Shown: positions 30,900 to 43,184, counted from the first letter of the stretch. The stretch is 64,000 bases of DNA from Girardinichthys multiradiatus (GCF_021462225.1 NC_061816.1:24785049-24849048), one strand, 5' to 3'. The notes: a model not told the origin generated them from the letters alone. Translations and numbers: made by a program.

Positions 30900-33800
30900 C
30901 AGGGGTGCCTCCTTCTCCACACTCTGTGATTTATAAAATAATGAAAGGAAAAGGTGGAGATGATTGTGTTAAATGTGCTTTAATTTGGAAGATAAGTTTA
31001 GGTTTTCACAGCGTGGAAGTTTGAGTGTAAATAAGTTAAATAGTAAAAAAAAAAAACAATAGTTTAAATAGTTTAAAGTAAAACAGTTGATGGATGGAGA
31101 TGGGAAAAAATAAAAAAAACATAAGAAAAAGATTAAAAAGCACAGAGTGCATCAATTAAGGGGTTAAAGAGTTAAAACTTTCCTGCAGGAAGTTTTATTT
31201 GTCTTAAATATTGCGATCAGTCAGAAAAGAAAGGAGTATAGTGCATGTTATGAAAGGCAGGTGGACAACTGACTGATAATATTTCTGTGCGCAAAATCTG
31301 AACCTATACTAAACTTTTTCTTCTGCCTCTCTCACACACACACACACACACATATATCACATATATGAGATTTGAGTGCAACATCTGCGTTTTTGAGTGT
31401 GGACTTTAGAAACCTGCCCTTCCCATGGATACTCCACCAGAGACGCTTCGTCATCATGGCCTGAAAGAGAGAGAGGGTGTGCCTGCCTGCCTGCTTGCTG
31501 CAAATCACAGTGTGAGTTTCCACCAGAACGAAACTCAGAAGAAGTCTGGCCCGAAACCCACTGAGATGGACAACGATCCATGCTGTTTGCCAGAGCCAGA
31601 AGAGCGATACACTGGATTTATATTGAAAGAACATCTTATGCAGGCAGAAGAGAAACAGGCCAGAGCAAAGTTCTTTCTCCCTCCTGGAAGTTAGAAGTTA
31701 AAGTGGACAAGGAAAGATTGACTGTCCCACCAGGAGACCTGGGAAAGGCCTGGGTTGTTTTTTTGGACTGATAGAGGACTGTGTGCCATGACAGTCTGAC
31801 TCTGGAGCGATTTAGAAACTGATGGGGGTAACGTACAAACACACACACATTTGCATAAATCTTTTCCTATTTTCTGCAAAGATCGAAGATCGCTTATTAA
31901 CCGCTGCTCATGTGACACGCTTGCTAGACGTTGACAGATATAGCGGGTTAAAATATTATTTTAGGGTTAGAAAAGTATCTTCAAAAGGGTGATAACGTAT
32001 TTGATACTTTCCAGTTAATTCTTTTAGAGAAGAAAGTTCTCTTTCGTCATGGAATATTCAGGGCCAATTATTCTAGTTATTAAAAGTTATTAAAAAGCAG
32101 AGGAAGTTACAACATCTCCAAAACTCAGCAGTATGTAATTCTCAAGACAGATCTCATGAAGGAGCATTTTCAAAACCCATCGCATGCGTAACACCTGATG
32201 GGCTTCTCCTTCAGGCATTGTTTTCTGTTGTCAGAGTTTGTATCCTATAAATCTAATGGGTAGAAACCTCATTAAAACAGGTTTAGTTGTACTGCAGATG
32301 GTCTTCATACAGTCTCTGACACAGTACTTACAGTGGGGTGCAGTTTTTGGGCTAACTCACGCTTATGGAAGGTACAAATTCATTGTATTTCACAGTAGCT
32401 GCTGGGAAGAGGTTATATTAGGTTTTTTTCTTCCCTCTTCTGATTCATGCAGCGTGTTGATTTACACTGTACCTTATATCAGGTCCTGACAAAAACTATG
32501 AAAGTCTTGGTTCTGCAGGTTCTTTTTTCTCCCTTTGGGGAAGGAAAGGCAACCTAATCTGTTCTTTGTTGCATAGGAATATTAAAACACTTGTTTTCTA
32601 AGATATCACTGGCTAAAACTTTTTAAACTTTTGAGAGTAATTGGTTTTGTTAAACACATTTTCCTTGGTAAAACAAACCTTTAAAATGAGAATGGGAAAA
32701 ATTGGGTTATTTTTTAAGGTAAGAAAGAATCTGATTGGACAGTGGTACCACACAAAAATTAAAACAGATCTAAGCCAATGATGGGTTCCAGTCATTTGGT
32801 GGCTTTGAAATGCAATAATACTCAAAATTTCTACTCTGGGGAACACAGATAGGGGTTGATGAGTTTTGTTTTGAAACCAAGGTTAGGATTTTTATATTGG
32901 AATAAAGACAAGTAAAATCCTTCGTTTTAGGAAAAGAAAAGAAATAAAGGCTTTCTCAACACTAAAGAGCATGGTCGGCTCAAACTCCAGTCTCCTTGTT
33001 TGATTTCTTAGGGTTTAAAGATTAAAAGAATACATAGCAGTAGAAAGGTACACCGGGTAATTTCGGATTACTAAATCATAAAATATTGGAACATTTATCA
33101 GCATTTGGATTATTAAAGAGGGGTTCTAGTAATAATTTTCTCCCCAACTCTCAAAATTTAAATAGCCAAATTAAGGAAAATTATATGTGTCCTCCTTTTG
33201 AAACACTATGTGGAAAAAAGTCCAGTTTGGAGTCAAGTTTCTTATCTTAATTTCTGATTAAGTCAAACACTGCAGTTTTTTTTTGTTTGGGTATACCATA
33301 AAAATGTCAAAGCCGGCTTAAAATACTTCATTACATTTGACCTGAGCAGAGAAATTCTTGAATGCAGCTGCAATCAAATTGAGCCAAACAAAAAGAGAAC
33401 TATAACAATAACTCTCAGGATTGTAGTTAATATTATTACAGAGTTACAGTACAAAGAATTGGCAAAAGGGTTTCAGCATTAGTAAATTTGGATTCATTTA
33501 AGAGAAAACTGTTGCTGTGCTTCTAAATAGTTTGAGATCTCTTTGGACTATGTGCACTCATCTTAAAACGGGATCCCGAAGATTGTCATAACAAAATTGA
33601 TCAATTACAGCATTAAAAGATATGGCTGAGAAAACATATTTTGAAAAGAGATTGTTAAAAATTTATTTGAATTCTTCAAGCTTCAAACTTGGCCATTTGT
33701 TTGTCTTTGTTTGTTGGAATGAATGTTTGTTTATATGTTGCATGACAAAATAATCCATGTTTAGAATAATGTTTCTAAATTCCAGATTGATTAAAACTTT

Positions 33801-34700
33801 GAGTTTTCCAGAGAGTTAAGAAGCAGTAGTTGCATGTTAACAGTTTTGTCATTTAAGGTACACTAAGATGGGTTGGAATTAAGAAACTGTGGTCCCGCCC
33901 ATTGGCTGTCCATCAGAGATCAGTGCTGCCTGACTCCGCCCACCTACCAGGTTGGTTCATGCCCTCACTTTCATGGAAATGCTCAGCATCTCCCTTCCTG
34001 AGTTTTAACACTGTTTAAGAGACAATCGAATCAATATGCTTGTAGTGATTGTTGCCTTAAAAACATGTTTTTTGTATAATAATTAAGGATGTAGCATGAC
34101 ATTTAGATTTATGTGTTTTACTGTTAAAAGGTTCATGAAATAGTTAAAACTTTTTTTAAAGAATTAGTTTTGCATACAGAATCATTGGTGATTTATTAGA
34201 TTGAAAGTTTTCCCTCGTGCCATTAAGCTAACTGACAGTTCAAGATATGCCAAAAGTAAGGAATATATTTTTAATAAAGAATCAGAGTTATGATTTCATA
34301 CTTGACATGAATTATTTATTAGATTAAATTTGTAGGGTTTATGCATCTGAATTACATTAGATGTCCATTAATCTAATACTTATCTTCATACAAGACAAAT
34401 CAGGATGATATGTGACTTATTTCTAAGTGAAATATTGATTAACTGTACAACGACGGAAGTTTGTGTTCTGTTGTTAATGGAACTGAATTGCAGTTAAAAA
34501 CATCTGGATTTTATTTATGTAGTTTTTGTTAAATTCATAGTGACACATAGTTATGTCAGAATTCATTTCTTTGGTTCTATGTAATGTGATCTTGGTTACT
34601 AGAACATTTATGTTTAAACCTTTTGCTGGATTGTCGCATGGATTGGACCCTGCGCCAGAAGAGGGGAATGTCAGATTAAAGTAACAAGGGGATATTGCCA
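30900..34700 (+). pseudogene. ERV B2 decayed gag-pro-pol region
   Basis: Collinear with B1 27000-22600 in reverse. The 83-codon frame at 32238-32489 starts with P-I-N-L-M-G-R-N-L-I-K-T-G, the protease C-terminal landmark. A frame at 31425-31694 holds E-P-E-E-R-Y-T-G-F-I-L-K, also readable in B1 near 26200, perhaps a gag fragment, but I do not recognise it. About 540 bp present in B1 (22090-22630) is absent here, with the short repeat ccccatgt at both edges in B1. Confidence 0.6.
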
Positions 34701-34739
34701 AGATAATTTTTTTCCACATCTTTGTGTGAAGATAGGATG

Positions 34740-34935
34740 TTGTTTTACTGTCAAAACCTGTCCACTGTGTTTTCTCAAGTTTCACAGACGGTGAAAGCTG
34801 CATTACCAGGAACAGCCACTTCCACCCTCCAGTCCTTTATTCCTGGCGACTGGATTCAGAGAATCTAGGAGAAAACACTGGAAGTCCTGGCCCTTGAATG
34901 GCCCATATCAGATTCTACTAGTCACCCAGGAAAGC
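34740..34935 (+). pseudogene. ERV B2 integrase C-terminal fragment
   Basis: Reads V-K-A-A-L-P and the following P-G-D-W region, equivalent to B1 22000-21830. It ends where the A-family LTR begins. Confidence 0.7.
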
Positions 34936-35320
34936 TGATAGGTATTATTTAATCAACTCAGAGGTAAGGAAAGACACCGAGTCAGTTTTACATGCAAGGG
35001 TAGCTGTGCACTACAGACTATAAAGTATTAGCCCCCTCTCTCTTTATTTATACATGCTTGGTCACACACAGTTCAAACGTCTTTCAGGGTGGTGGTGTAT
35101 TTGTGTGTGTGTGTGGGGTCAGAAAGGTTAGGGTTCATCTGTCTTGATTATAAACAAACAGAGGAGGTGGGAAGTGGGCACCTGGTGTATAGCCCCCAGA
35201 TGCTGCTAGTAATAAAAACATAACTCATTCTTGTGACCATCTCCCTTCCTGCAACATGTAAGGAGGGAAAAGCACTTAGATGAGTGATAAACAATACAAA
35301 AAGTCATAAAAACCCTAACA
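34936..35320 (-). mobile_element. A-family LTR (385 bp), related to the ERV A2 LTR
   Basis: On the minus strand it reads TGTTAGGG...CCTATCA and matches the 373-bp LTR of ERV A2 throughout by eye. The minus-strand sequence just before it (35321-35334) is purine-rich (GGAAGGGGAC), like a polypurine tract, so it may be the 3' LTR of a longer, disrupted element. No 5-bp duplication is visible at its two ends. Confidence 0.75.
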
Positions 35321-35870
35321 GTCCCCTTCCCTCCTGGGGCAGAGACAGGCAGCGCCGGCCCGGCCCGGCCCCCGCCCCGAACCCAGTCCCCAACAACCCC
35401 TATCCACCTCCGGAGAAGGGGCTATGTACAAAAGAGGGGTCCACATGGCCCACACCAGCCCGCCAACCAGAGTCGCCCCAGGACAGAGCAGTCCCGACTC
35501 CCCAATGAGCTCCGATCCCAACCCCATGAGCCTCCCACCCCCAGTGAACCCCAACATGAACCTCCCCACAGGGCAACCCCCATCAAGAACACCGATATCG
35601 AACACATGCCCCCGAACCCAAACGCCATGAATCCCCTCCCCCACAGGGGAAAACCCCACAGGTGAACTCCATAGCCGAGAGGCTGATGAAGCCACACCCA
35701 CACAGCGCAAGCTCCACACTTAGCCCCGCTCTAAGCACCCCTGCCGCACCCCGCTCCCCCACCACACAGCGCGCCGCAACGGCAAGGCAAGGACCTCGCG
35801 CAACACCACCCCCGCCCACCGGCGCAACAGCGCAACACCTTCAACATTGCTTTTCTCTACTTTTTCCAGG
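35321..35870 (-). other. GC-rich block of unknown origin
   Basis: About 550 bp much richer in G+C than the surroundings, strongly C-rich on the plus strand, with several overlapping open frames on both strands (78 to 134 codons). No domain is recognised. It follows the putative polypurine tract of the A-family LTR, so it may be the 3' interior of that element or the promoter-rich 5' region of a LINE. Confidence 0.35.
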
Positions 35871-36008
35871 AATACACATTTAGCCAAACATCTGGAAAAC
35901 ATCAAATTGGCGTACGTGACAGTTTTACAATAATAATTTCATCACTTATCTGGATGCAAACTCTCAGGTCAAATTGACCTGGCAGGGGCCAGCATATCAC
36001 AAGATTTC

Positions 36009-36916
36009 AGAATCAGAATCAGAATCAGAATCAGAAAAGCTTTATTGCCAAGTACGTTTTTGGACATACAAGGAATTTGTTTTGGCGTAGTCGGTGCAAT
36101 ACAGTACAAATTAAACAGTACAAACATATCTACAATATAATATAAATATAAGTGCACAGTTTTAAGTGAGTGAGAGTAAATATAGAGCAGTATAAGATGC
36201 AAGAGCAATACAACAGTGCAGGTGATCATTGTGCAAGTAAAGCAGTGCAAGTAAGCAGGAGTCCAAGCTGAGCGTTAATGTAACGCATAGAGTTACAGGT
36301 TACAGGTGTCCTGTCAGCAAAAAAAGGGGGGGTGTGGGGGAAAGGGGGAATGTCAGGGTGGTTTCCGGGCTTTGTTAACCAGGCTGGTGGCAGATGGGAA
36401 AAAACTGTTCTTGTGGCGTGAGGTTTTGGTCCGGATGGACCGCAGCCTCCTGCCAGAGGGGAGAGTCTCAAAGAGTCTGTGACCGGGGTGGGAGGGATCA
36501 GCCAGAATCTTCCCTGCCCGCTTCAGGGTCCTGGAGGTGTACAGTTCCTGGAGCGACAGTAGACTGCAGCCAATCACCTTCTCAGCAGACCGAATGACAC
36601 GCTGCAGCCTGCCCTTATCCTTGGCTGTAGCAGCGGCGTACCAGATGGTGATGGAGGAGGTGAGGATGGACTCAATGATGGCTGTGTAGAAGTGCACCAT
36701 CATAGTCTTTGGCAGGTTGAATTTCTTCAGCTGCCGCAGGAAGAACATCCTCTGCTGGGCTTTCTTGATGAGGGAGCTGATGTTTGGCTCCCACTTGAGA
36801 TCCTGGGAGATGATGGTTCCCAGGAAGCGGAAAGATTCCACAGTGTCAATTGTGGAGTCACAGAGGGTGATGGGGGCAGGTGGGGCTGGGTTCTGCCTGA
36901 AGTTCACAACCATTTA
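36009..36916 (-). pseudogene. CR1/Rex-like LINE, RT C-terminal part and 3' tail
   Basis: The minus-strand 186-codon frame (36913-36353) reads the C-terminal part of a fish non-LTR RT: S-F-R-F-L-G-T-I-I-S, then K-A-Q-Q-R-M-F-F-L-R-Q-L, I-W-Y-A-A-A-T, and L-P-S-G-R-R-L-R-S-I-R. The 3' UTR follows and ends in an (agaatc)n tail at 36009-36036. The RT catalytic box lies upstream and is absent, so this is a 5'-truncated insertion. Clade call is by resemblance. Confidence 0.8.
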
Positions 36917-38792
36917 CTGCAAGCCCAGTTCACAACCATGACAAGCCCATTAATCATTTCTCATGCCAAGAACTTTTCCCTAATTTAATCTATTATCAGA
37001 AGGCTTGCATGTTTACTCAGAGTGAACAATTCTTAACAGAATTCATCTTATAATGGTAAAAACAATAATGACTTACTTTTTAGTCTAATCAAACAAACTG
37101 AACGAGAGAGCTCTGTTTTGAATCTAATATGTATCATTATCATCAATTTTAAGGACCTTTCATGCAAATCAGGTCCTGATTCATCGTTCCTATTCACCAC
37201 AATATATGTAACAGAAAACATGGACCATGTTGAAACTCTGGAGCTGAATATCACAAGAATGGATGCTCCCATTCTATTAGAGTGCATAAACAGCTTGAAA
37301 CAATTCAGAACATTAAAACAACATAAAGACAAACTTAAAGTTATAACAGAAAATAGAAAAAACATCAGTTAAATTATCAGCAGCAAAACAATGTAGTTCA
37401 GTCTCTGTCTTTGGTCTAACCTGGAACATTTTGTAGTCTCTTCAGATTGGTTCTTTTCAACTTTATTGTTCTGGCATTGCATTTATTCTGGTTCAGGGTC
37501 CCACAAAGTCTTCATGTGTCCATAGGTCTCTGAGCCCAACGCTCAAAAAGGTAACTTGTACAGCCAGTCTCTAGACTGGTGTCATCCTGAGAAGACAGAG
37601 AATACTGACCAGTATCTTGCTAACCCATGACATTAAATTACCACATGTCTAATTGAACATCCTTCGTCCGTATATGATTGTATTCTTGATGTCTCCATAG
37701 TCCGATTCCTGTTTGTGTTCACTTTCACGTCCAATTAACTGTTCCACATATTCCCCTCTAAACCGTACAAAGCTCTAAAAAATTCAAGAATATTAAAACC
37801 AACTAATGTATCTAGTATCAAAACCTAAGTTGTGTAAAAAGGAGATTGTTGTAATTTCAGGGTTAACTGGCCAAAATAACAACAAAAACAGATCTGCCTT
37901 TTATGGATAAAACTTACCTGCTGAAAGAAACTGAAACCAAATACATTCATCTTACCTTCCTAAATTAACAGAAACAGGAGAAAACGTTGTTCAACAAAAA
38001 TGGCAGTTAAACCCTTACTAATCTCCTCTTAGTTACTACATCATACATGTTATCCAAGCATTAGACGTCAGGGGCCTTGTTCAGATCATAGTTGTAACAG
38101 AAGTGTCATATGTAAATTGGGTGTGGTTGCATCGGTAGCATCACCTTTTCTGTATTTCCTTAGTATCCTTTTTCTTGTATTTCCTCAGCGTCCCCTTTAT
38201 CATAGTCCAATGCGATGATGATATGAAACAGGGGCGTGATGACTGTCACAGCAGTGCTCAAACTCCAGCCCCGAGTACTTAGGAATCTCAGAAAACAAAA
38301 TAATTATGAGCAGAAATGAAAATTTAAAACCAAATTTAACAATGTAAATCATCTAGATTATAATTGTGCTGCAGCAAATATAAATTACATAAGGTTCTTA
38401 AGAAAGAAAATAAAGGTTAAACCATTTTCAATTCAGAAAGAACATTCTTCTAAAAGCTATCTTAACGAGAACCGAGGTCTGCAGGTCAGTTTGGTTCCCT
38501 CTCATCACCTGTAAAAGGCTATTGATAGAGAGATCTGAACTGCTCCTTTTAGCAGTGATTATCAATTATATTAACTCAGGGGTTTCATGCAAAAGGAAGA
38601 AACAGAAGTTAGCAAGGATAGTTTAAGCAATCACCTTTCCCCTGGAAACATGCTTAATGTCATTATACCTCACCCTATCAGCACAGATTTTGTCCTAAAC
38701 TTTGTATTTCTCAGACATTATCCTGAAAAGAGATTGATTAACATTGCTAACTACTGTGTTTTTGTACAGTAAGTCAAAATAAGTTGAAAAGT
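36917..38792. other. Unassigned stretch, possible ERV remnant
   Basis: Frames are short. On the minus strand around 38160-38260 a fragment reads V-T-V-I-T-P-L-F-H-I and a following acidic segment, which might be an envelope tail, but this is weak. No LTR pair or tandem repeat was found. Confidence 0.3.
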
Positions 38793-39000
38793 CTGTTAGG
38801 TATTATTAAGTCAACTCAGAGGCAAGAATGATACAGAGTCAGTTTTACTTGCAGCAAGGGTAGTTCACTTTGCAGTGCAGACTACAAAGTTTTGACACCT
38901 TATCTCTCTATTTATATGCACAGTTCAACAGACAGTTCAGACAGGGTAGGGTGTATGTGTGTGAGGCTGAGAAGAGGCTGGTTCTCACAGAATGTGATTC
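38793..39000 (-). mobile_element. A-family LTR fragment (U5-R-part of U3)
   Basis: Starts tgttaggtattatt on the plus strand and follows the TRIM LTR through its TATA region, then breaks off at about 39000. The missing U3 part resembles 40241-40372. Confidence 0.7.
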
Positions 39001-39288
39001 AGCCTCTGGTGTGTGTGTACCAAAGATGATGACCAAAAGAATGTAATGATTATATGAATGTATTGTCCTGTATTTTCTCATTGAACAACGTAGAAAGGTA
39101 TGAGTTAGTCAGAGTTTAGTCCTGCCCAGGTTAACCTCTATACTGCCCAGTCATAGGTTTTGAGGAACACAGAGACAGATTTGTTTGTTCTGCTTCGCCA
39201 CGGATCACTGATTGTTCAGCAAAGGACAGAATGGTCCCAGTAGCTTCAAAGACTACAATTCATCTCACCCTTTGAACCTAGGGGGGAA
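39001..39288 (+). other. 3' interior end of a third ERV-like element
   Basis: No coding motif recognised. It ends with AGGGGGGAA at 39280-39288, a polypurine tract directly before the LTR at 39289. Confidence 0.5.
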
Positions 39289-40154
39289 TGTTGGACCACT
39301 TGTTGCTGAATATTGGACTACCTGCACGGTGCGGGACGCCACTAGGCCTCCTGGTGTTTTCGGCCATTTTGTATCCAGGACATTGCGACTAATATGATGG
39401 GACGCCCCAAGTCTGACGTCACAGGGCGCTATATATGGAGGCACCCATTTTGAACACCCTGCCTTCAGCTGGAGACCGGACCAGCAACTGAATCTGCATC
39501 ACATCTGCAGAAGAGTTCCTTGCGGATTTAATTTATTCTCTCTCGAACAACAACGAACAATTCCCAACTGAGGTTTCTGGAATGAGAAGGCCAGAAATTT
39601 AACTTTGTCAATCGAAGATGTGAGCTTAACACGTAACTAAGAACATGGAGTTTCAAGGAGACGAACCGCTACCATGACTGACTGCTTTCCCTGAAGTTAA
39701 TTGTGTGGACGCACAGTTAACCTCCTAGATATTTTACCCCTTTTATGTAGAACTTTGCATTTTGAGTAGGTGAAGATTATTAAATCGGAAGAACGGATGG
39801 TATCTGGCTGTGATTTAATAAATATTCACATAGATGGTAACAGAAGGCGTTTGTGTTTATTTTGTGCAAAAGTGATTCGTCAGTTAAGATAAGGTTAAAA
39901 GTTCCACACACTTCGGAAGAAGTGTGTGGAACTTCGATTAAACAGTGACATCTCCGGCAATAGTTATTAATTATTACGGAGTTTTTAATGTTTGTAATTG
40001 TCAAAGGCGTTGAGCCACAATTACAACACCAGAAACATCTCTGGGCTCGATTCATAAATGAGGATTTTGGTTAAGAAATTGATTTTGTCAAATTATGATT
40101 TTTTATTATAATTATTGATCAAGATTAATAAATCAACAATCATAACTCCCAACA
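39289..40154 (+). mobile_element. 866-bp LTR of a third ERV family
   Basis: Begins TGTTGG and ends CCAACA. It has a TATA core (GCTATATATGG near 39428) and AATAAA near 39817. The polypurine tract just upstream marks it as a 3' LTR of a largely deleted provirus. No second LTR and no clear target duplication were found. A perfect 16-bp hairpin lies in its 3' part. Confidence 0.7.
39899..39934 (+). ncRNA. Perfect 16-bp stem-loop in the LTR
   Basis: AAGTTCCACACACTTC (39899-39914) pairs exactly with 39919-39934 around a GGAA loop. It lies about 80 bp after the AATAAA signal, so it may be in R or U5 of the RNA and could affect 3' end formation or export. Role inferred. Confidence 0.7.
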
Positions 40155-40372
40155 AGCGTGAATTCACACGCCTGGGATTTCAGCCACTCCGGCTAATGGA
40201 TGCTGTGCAGCAGTGCTTCGCTCGACGTCAGGCTAACAGATAACAATGATCCCACACACAGAGGGAGGACTGCATACCAGAGCATGATACAAAGCGGAGT
40301 GCAGCTGCACTCAGCACAAAGTTTTTACATGAGTGATAACAAGTTTTCGCACCCATCCAACAAATCCTCAGT
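40155..40372 (-). mobile_element. A-family leader and U3 fragment
   Basis: About 40157-40240 matches the TRIM leader (17738-17820) and 40241-40372 matches U3 of the TRIM LTR to its end (CCATCCAACA). The R and U5 parts that should lie between are missing, so this is a deleted 5' end. Confidence 0.65.
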
Positions 40373-42555
40373 TTGATCCATTGCCTAACAATAGTATGTC
40401 TAGTGCGCATTTTATTATCTTACAGAAATTAGTCATCTTATAAAACCATGTGTGACCTCACCTCATGTTATTCCATTCTCACATCGATCTCATAAACTTC
40501 TGACTTAACCCCCCTTTGATCAGAAAGATACATAAGAACATTTAGATGCGTTATTCAGGCTTCACAGATAAGCTCAGGTTTCCCATCTTATTCGACTTAA
40601 GTCATGAGCCTTGTCACTTATATACTTCAAATGGTCCTCTCACTCAGTTAAATAACATTTCTTTTTTGATATTAGATTATGTTTTTGTAAATGAGAGATG
40701 CATGTTTGAGATTATGCTTTCCAGTTTCTGCTATTTTGTTAAGTTATCAGATTTCAGCTGATATTCTATAGTAAACTTCATCTTGTCACTGCAAGCTATC
40801 AGACGGAGAAGTCAGCTTTCAACACTCAAAGTTTTCTTGTTTATCTACATCCTGTGTTATTGGGTGTTTGAATAATATTTGTACAATTGTATCTTCATGA
40901 TACTAACTTAACTTAACCACTGCATCTTTACTAATTTTCAAAATATATTATACTTCGTCTCTCCTGCCAGTATTGTCAGTTTTCTTTCAGTTAAAAGCTG
41001 GCAGCCAGTACCAGAGATCACAGCTCTGTTAGGGTTTGTTCCTCCACACATTCTCTAATCTAAAAGATTAATTTTAACTTCTATGCCATGCGTTTAGCCC
41101 TTATTCGTCTGTATTCGGGGTGCGAATACTTAATGGAGTCTGCAATTTTGGGCTTTGTGCAAGGAATATGACGTTTGGCGTTGTCTCTCCAACGCCTGGG
41201 ACTTCTCAAAAAAGAAGATAATGAGTGCCAAAGGAGGCAGTTCATTCCTCCCTCCTATGATATAAACCTCTTAGTTTGCTGACATTCTGAGACTTTGTTT
41301 ATAGCCACGTCAAACACCGCTGCTGTTTTTCACTAACAAAGATTATGTTAATTTATAATTGTCTGTACACACAATCAAAACGTTCACCATCCAGATCACA
41401 TTGTACTTGTTCTGTTTGCGAAAGAGATGTCAAAGCTATATTTTGCCTTAAAGGGAACGCTTTTTCCGAAGACCTTCCTTTCGGTGATGAACATTTATTA
41501 AAATTCATTGTTTAAAGAGAACAAACCTATTCTATTATGTACATATAGACTGCCTTTGTGCATCTGAAACACTTATTTATCTGTGAAAGACTGACTTGCG
41601 AAGACTTACAATCCAGTATCCTAGACTGTAAAAACCTTCCAGTCGTGCAGGATTGTACATTTATTCAAGTTCCCGTTTTAAATTCTCTAAGCACTTCCGT
41701 CCTCCTGTTCTAATTTTCTGTTGATTCGAGTTTTTGACATTTAAAGTACATTCAATGCAATTAAGTCCACTATTAATGTTTATTTCGTAGGAGTCTCACC
41801 TCTGAATATTGTTTTATGTTCTCCTGGAGATGATTTATTTATTTATTTATTTTTTTTAGCAACTTTCCTAAGTCAAAGCCTTGTTCTGTACATGCTTTTA
41901 TCTCTATCTCTGTTCTGGAATCTAATCCAAAAACCATTTCCTGACCCTACTCGCCTTCTGAAGAATATTTACTGGACTTACATTGTCAGCTAATATGTTA
42001 GAAGTTAAACTTCCCACAGAGTTTTCTTGGGATCTAGGGTAACACATTCAAACCTTAAAACAGTCCTAATTTGCCATCACTATTGTTATATTATTTTCAT
42101 TTGAACGTAGTTGTTAGTTCTAGCCCTAAATTTTTTATTTTCTCATCTGTTAGTCCTTAACATGTAGTGTATAAATCTAATCACCTTAATTTTATTAACT
42201 AATTTAAAATGTATTCATGCAAGAGGATTGGGATAAAGTTATTGTCCCTTATCAGTCGTTTTGTCATAATTGTGGCTCATGGTTCTACTTCCATATTTCT
42301 AGAAATATTGTTCTGTTGTCATTGTGAAGAAAATAAGGTTGTTTCCTATGCAACAGTATTAAAGAGGTCTAATTCCTTGACATATTTCATGCTTCCTGTC
42401 ATACAACACATGAAATTGAGCCAAATGCTGTCTGCTTCCAGTTGTTGTTGGACGACTTTTATCACAAGAATGTTCATAATTCCTCAGAGTTCAAACTGTC
42501 TCTCTCTGTAGTTGGTATAACAGGGATCAATCTGCATAATAATCCCTGAATGCAC
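40373..42555. other. Unassigned AT-rich stretch with a few short hairpins
   Basis: No recognised gene. Perfect short inverted repeats lie at 41111-41129 (GTATTCG/CGAATAC) and 41177-41196 (GGCGTTG/CAACGCC). Frames such as 42209-42511 (100 codons) show no family resemblance. Confidence 0.4.
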
Positions 42556-43108
42556 CATGATTGGATCTCTGTTTTAACCTAACACCCTCTAGCCAAGACC
42601 TACAGCATGCACTGGGGCGGTTCGCAGCCAAGTGTGAAGCAGGCTGGGATGAAGATCAGCTCTTCCAAGTCCGAGGCCATGGTTCTCGACGGGAAAAGGA
42701 TGGCTTGTCCTCTTCAGGTTGGAGGGGAGTTCCTGCCTCAAGTGGAGGAGTTTAAGTATCTCGGAGTCTTGTTCACGAGTGAGGGAAGAATGGAGCGGGA
42801 GATCGACAGACGGATCGGTGCGGCTGCCACAGTAATGGGGGCGCTGTGCCGGTCCGTTGTGGTGAAGAGAGAGCTGAGCCGAAAAGCGAAGCTCTCAATT
42901 TACCGGTCGGTCTACGTTCCTACCCTCACCTATGGCCATGAACTTTGGGTCATGACCGAAAGAACGAGATCCTGGATACAAGCGGCGGAAATGAGCTTCC
43001 TCAGTAGGGTGGCCGGGCACTCCCTTAGAGATAGGGTGAGGACCTCGGCCATCCGGGAGGGGCTCGGAGTAGAGCCACTACTCCTCCACATCGAGAGGAG
43101 CCAGTTGA
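42556..43108 (+). pseudogene. Non-LTR retrotransposon RT, C-terminal part
   Basis: A first frame (42585-42640) reads D-L-Q-H-A-L-G-R-F-A-A-K-C-E-A and then shifts to the 42607-43131 frame: S-K-S-E-A-M-V-L, F-K-Y-L-G-V-L-F-T-S-E-G, L-T-Y-G-H-E-L-W-V-M-T-E-R. This is the C-terminal RT region of a common fish LINE, but the clade is uncertain. It is cut after I-E-R-S-Q-L at about 43108 and lacks the catalytic box. Confidence 0.8.
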
Positions 43109-43184
43109 GTGAAACCTCTGCTAATAAATGATAAAAAATAAAGAACAAAGAAAAAAAAAAATTTTTTTTATTGGATAAACAAAT

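Larger units (their letters stand above)
29983..34935 (+). mobile_element. ERV B2, 3'-truncated and defective
   Basis: Plus-strand copy related to B1. It has the 5' LTR (29983-30412), primer site, leader and the decayed gag-pro-pol region, and ends within the integrase C-terminal part at 34935, where an A-family LTR begins. It lacks env and its own 3' LTR. Its LTR belongs to a different U3 subtype from that of B1, shared with the solo LTR at 61146-61486, so B1 and B2 are separate insertions rather than one inverted duplication. Confidence 0.8.

Noticed and set aside
20331..34935. One large inverted segmental duplication
   Set aside because: B1 and B2 have different LTR subtypes, and B1 has its own target duplication, so two insertions explain the arrangement better.
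35284..35905. Proline-rich gene suggested by several open frames
   Set aside because: Frames overlap on both strands in a GC-rich block. There are no domain, splice or start signals to choose one.
36009..36036. Telomere-like or independent microsatellite (agaatc)n
   Set aside because: It sits exactly at the 3' end of the CR1/Rex-like LINE and is its normal tail.
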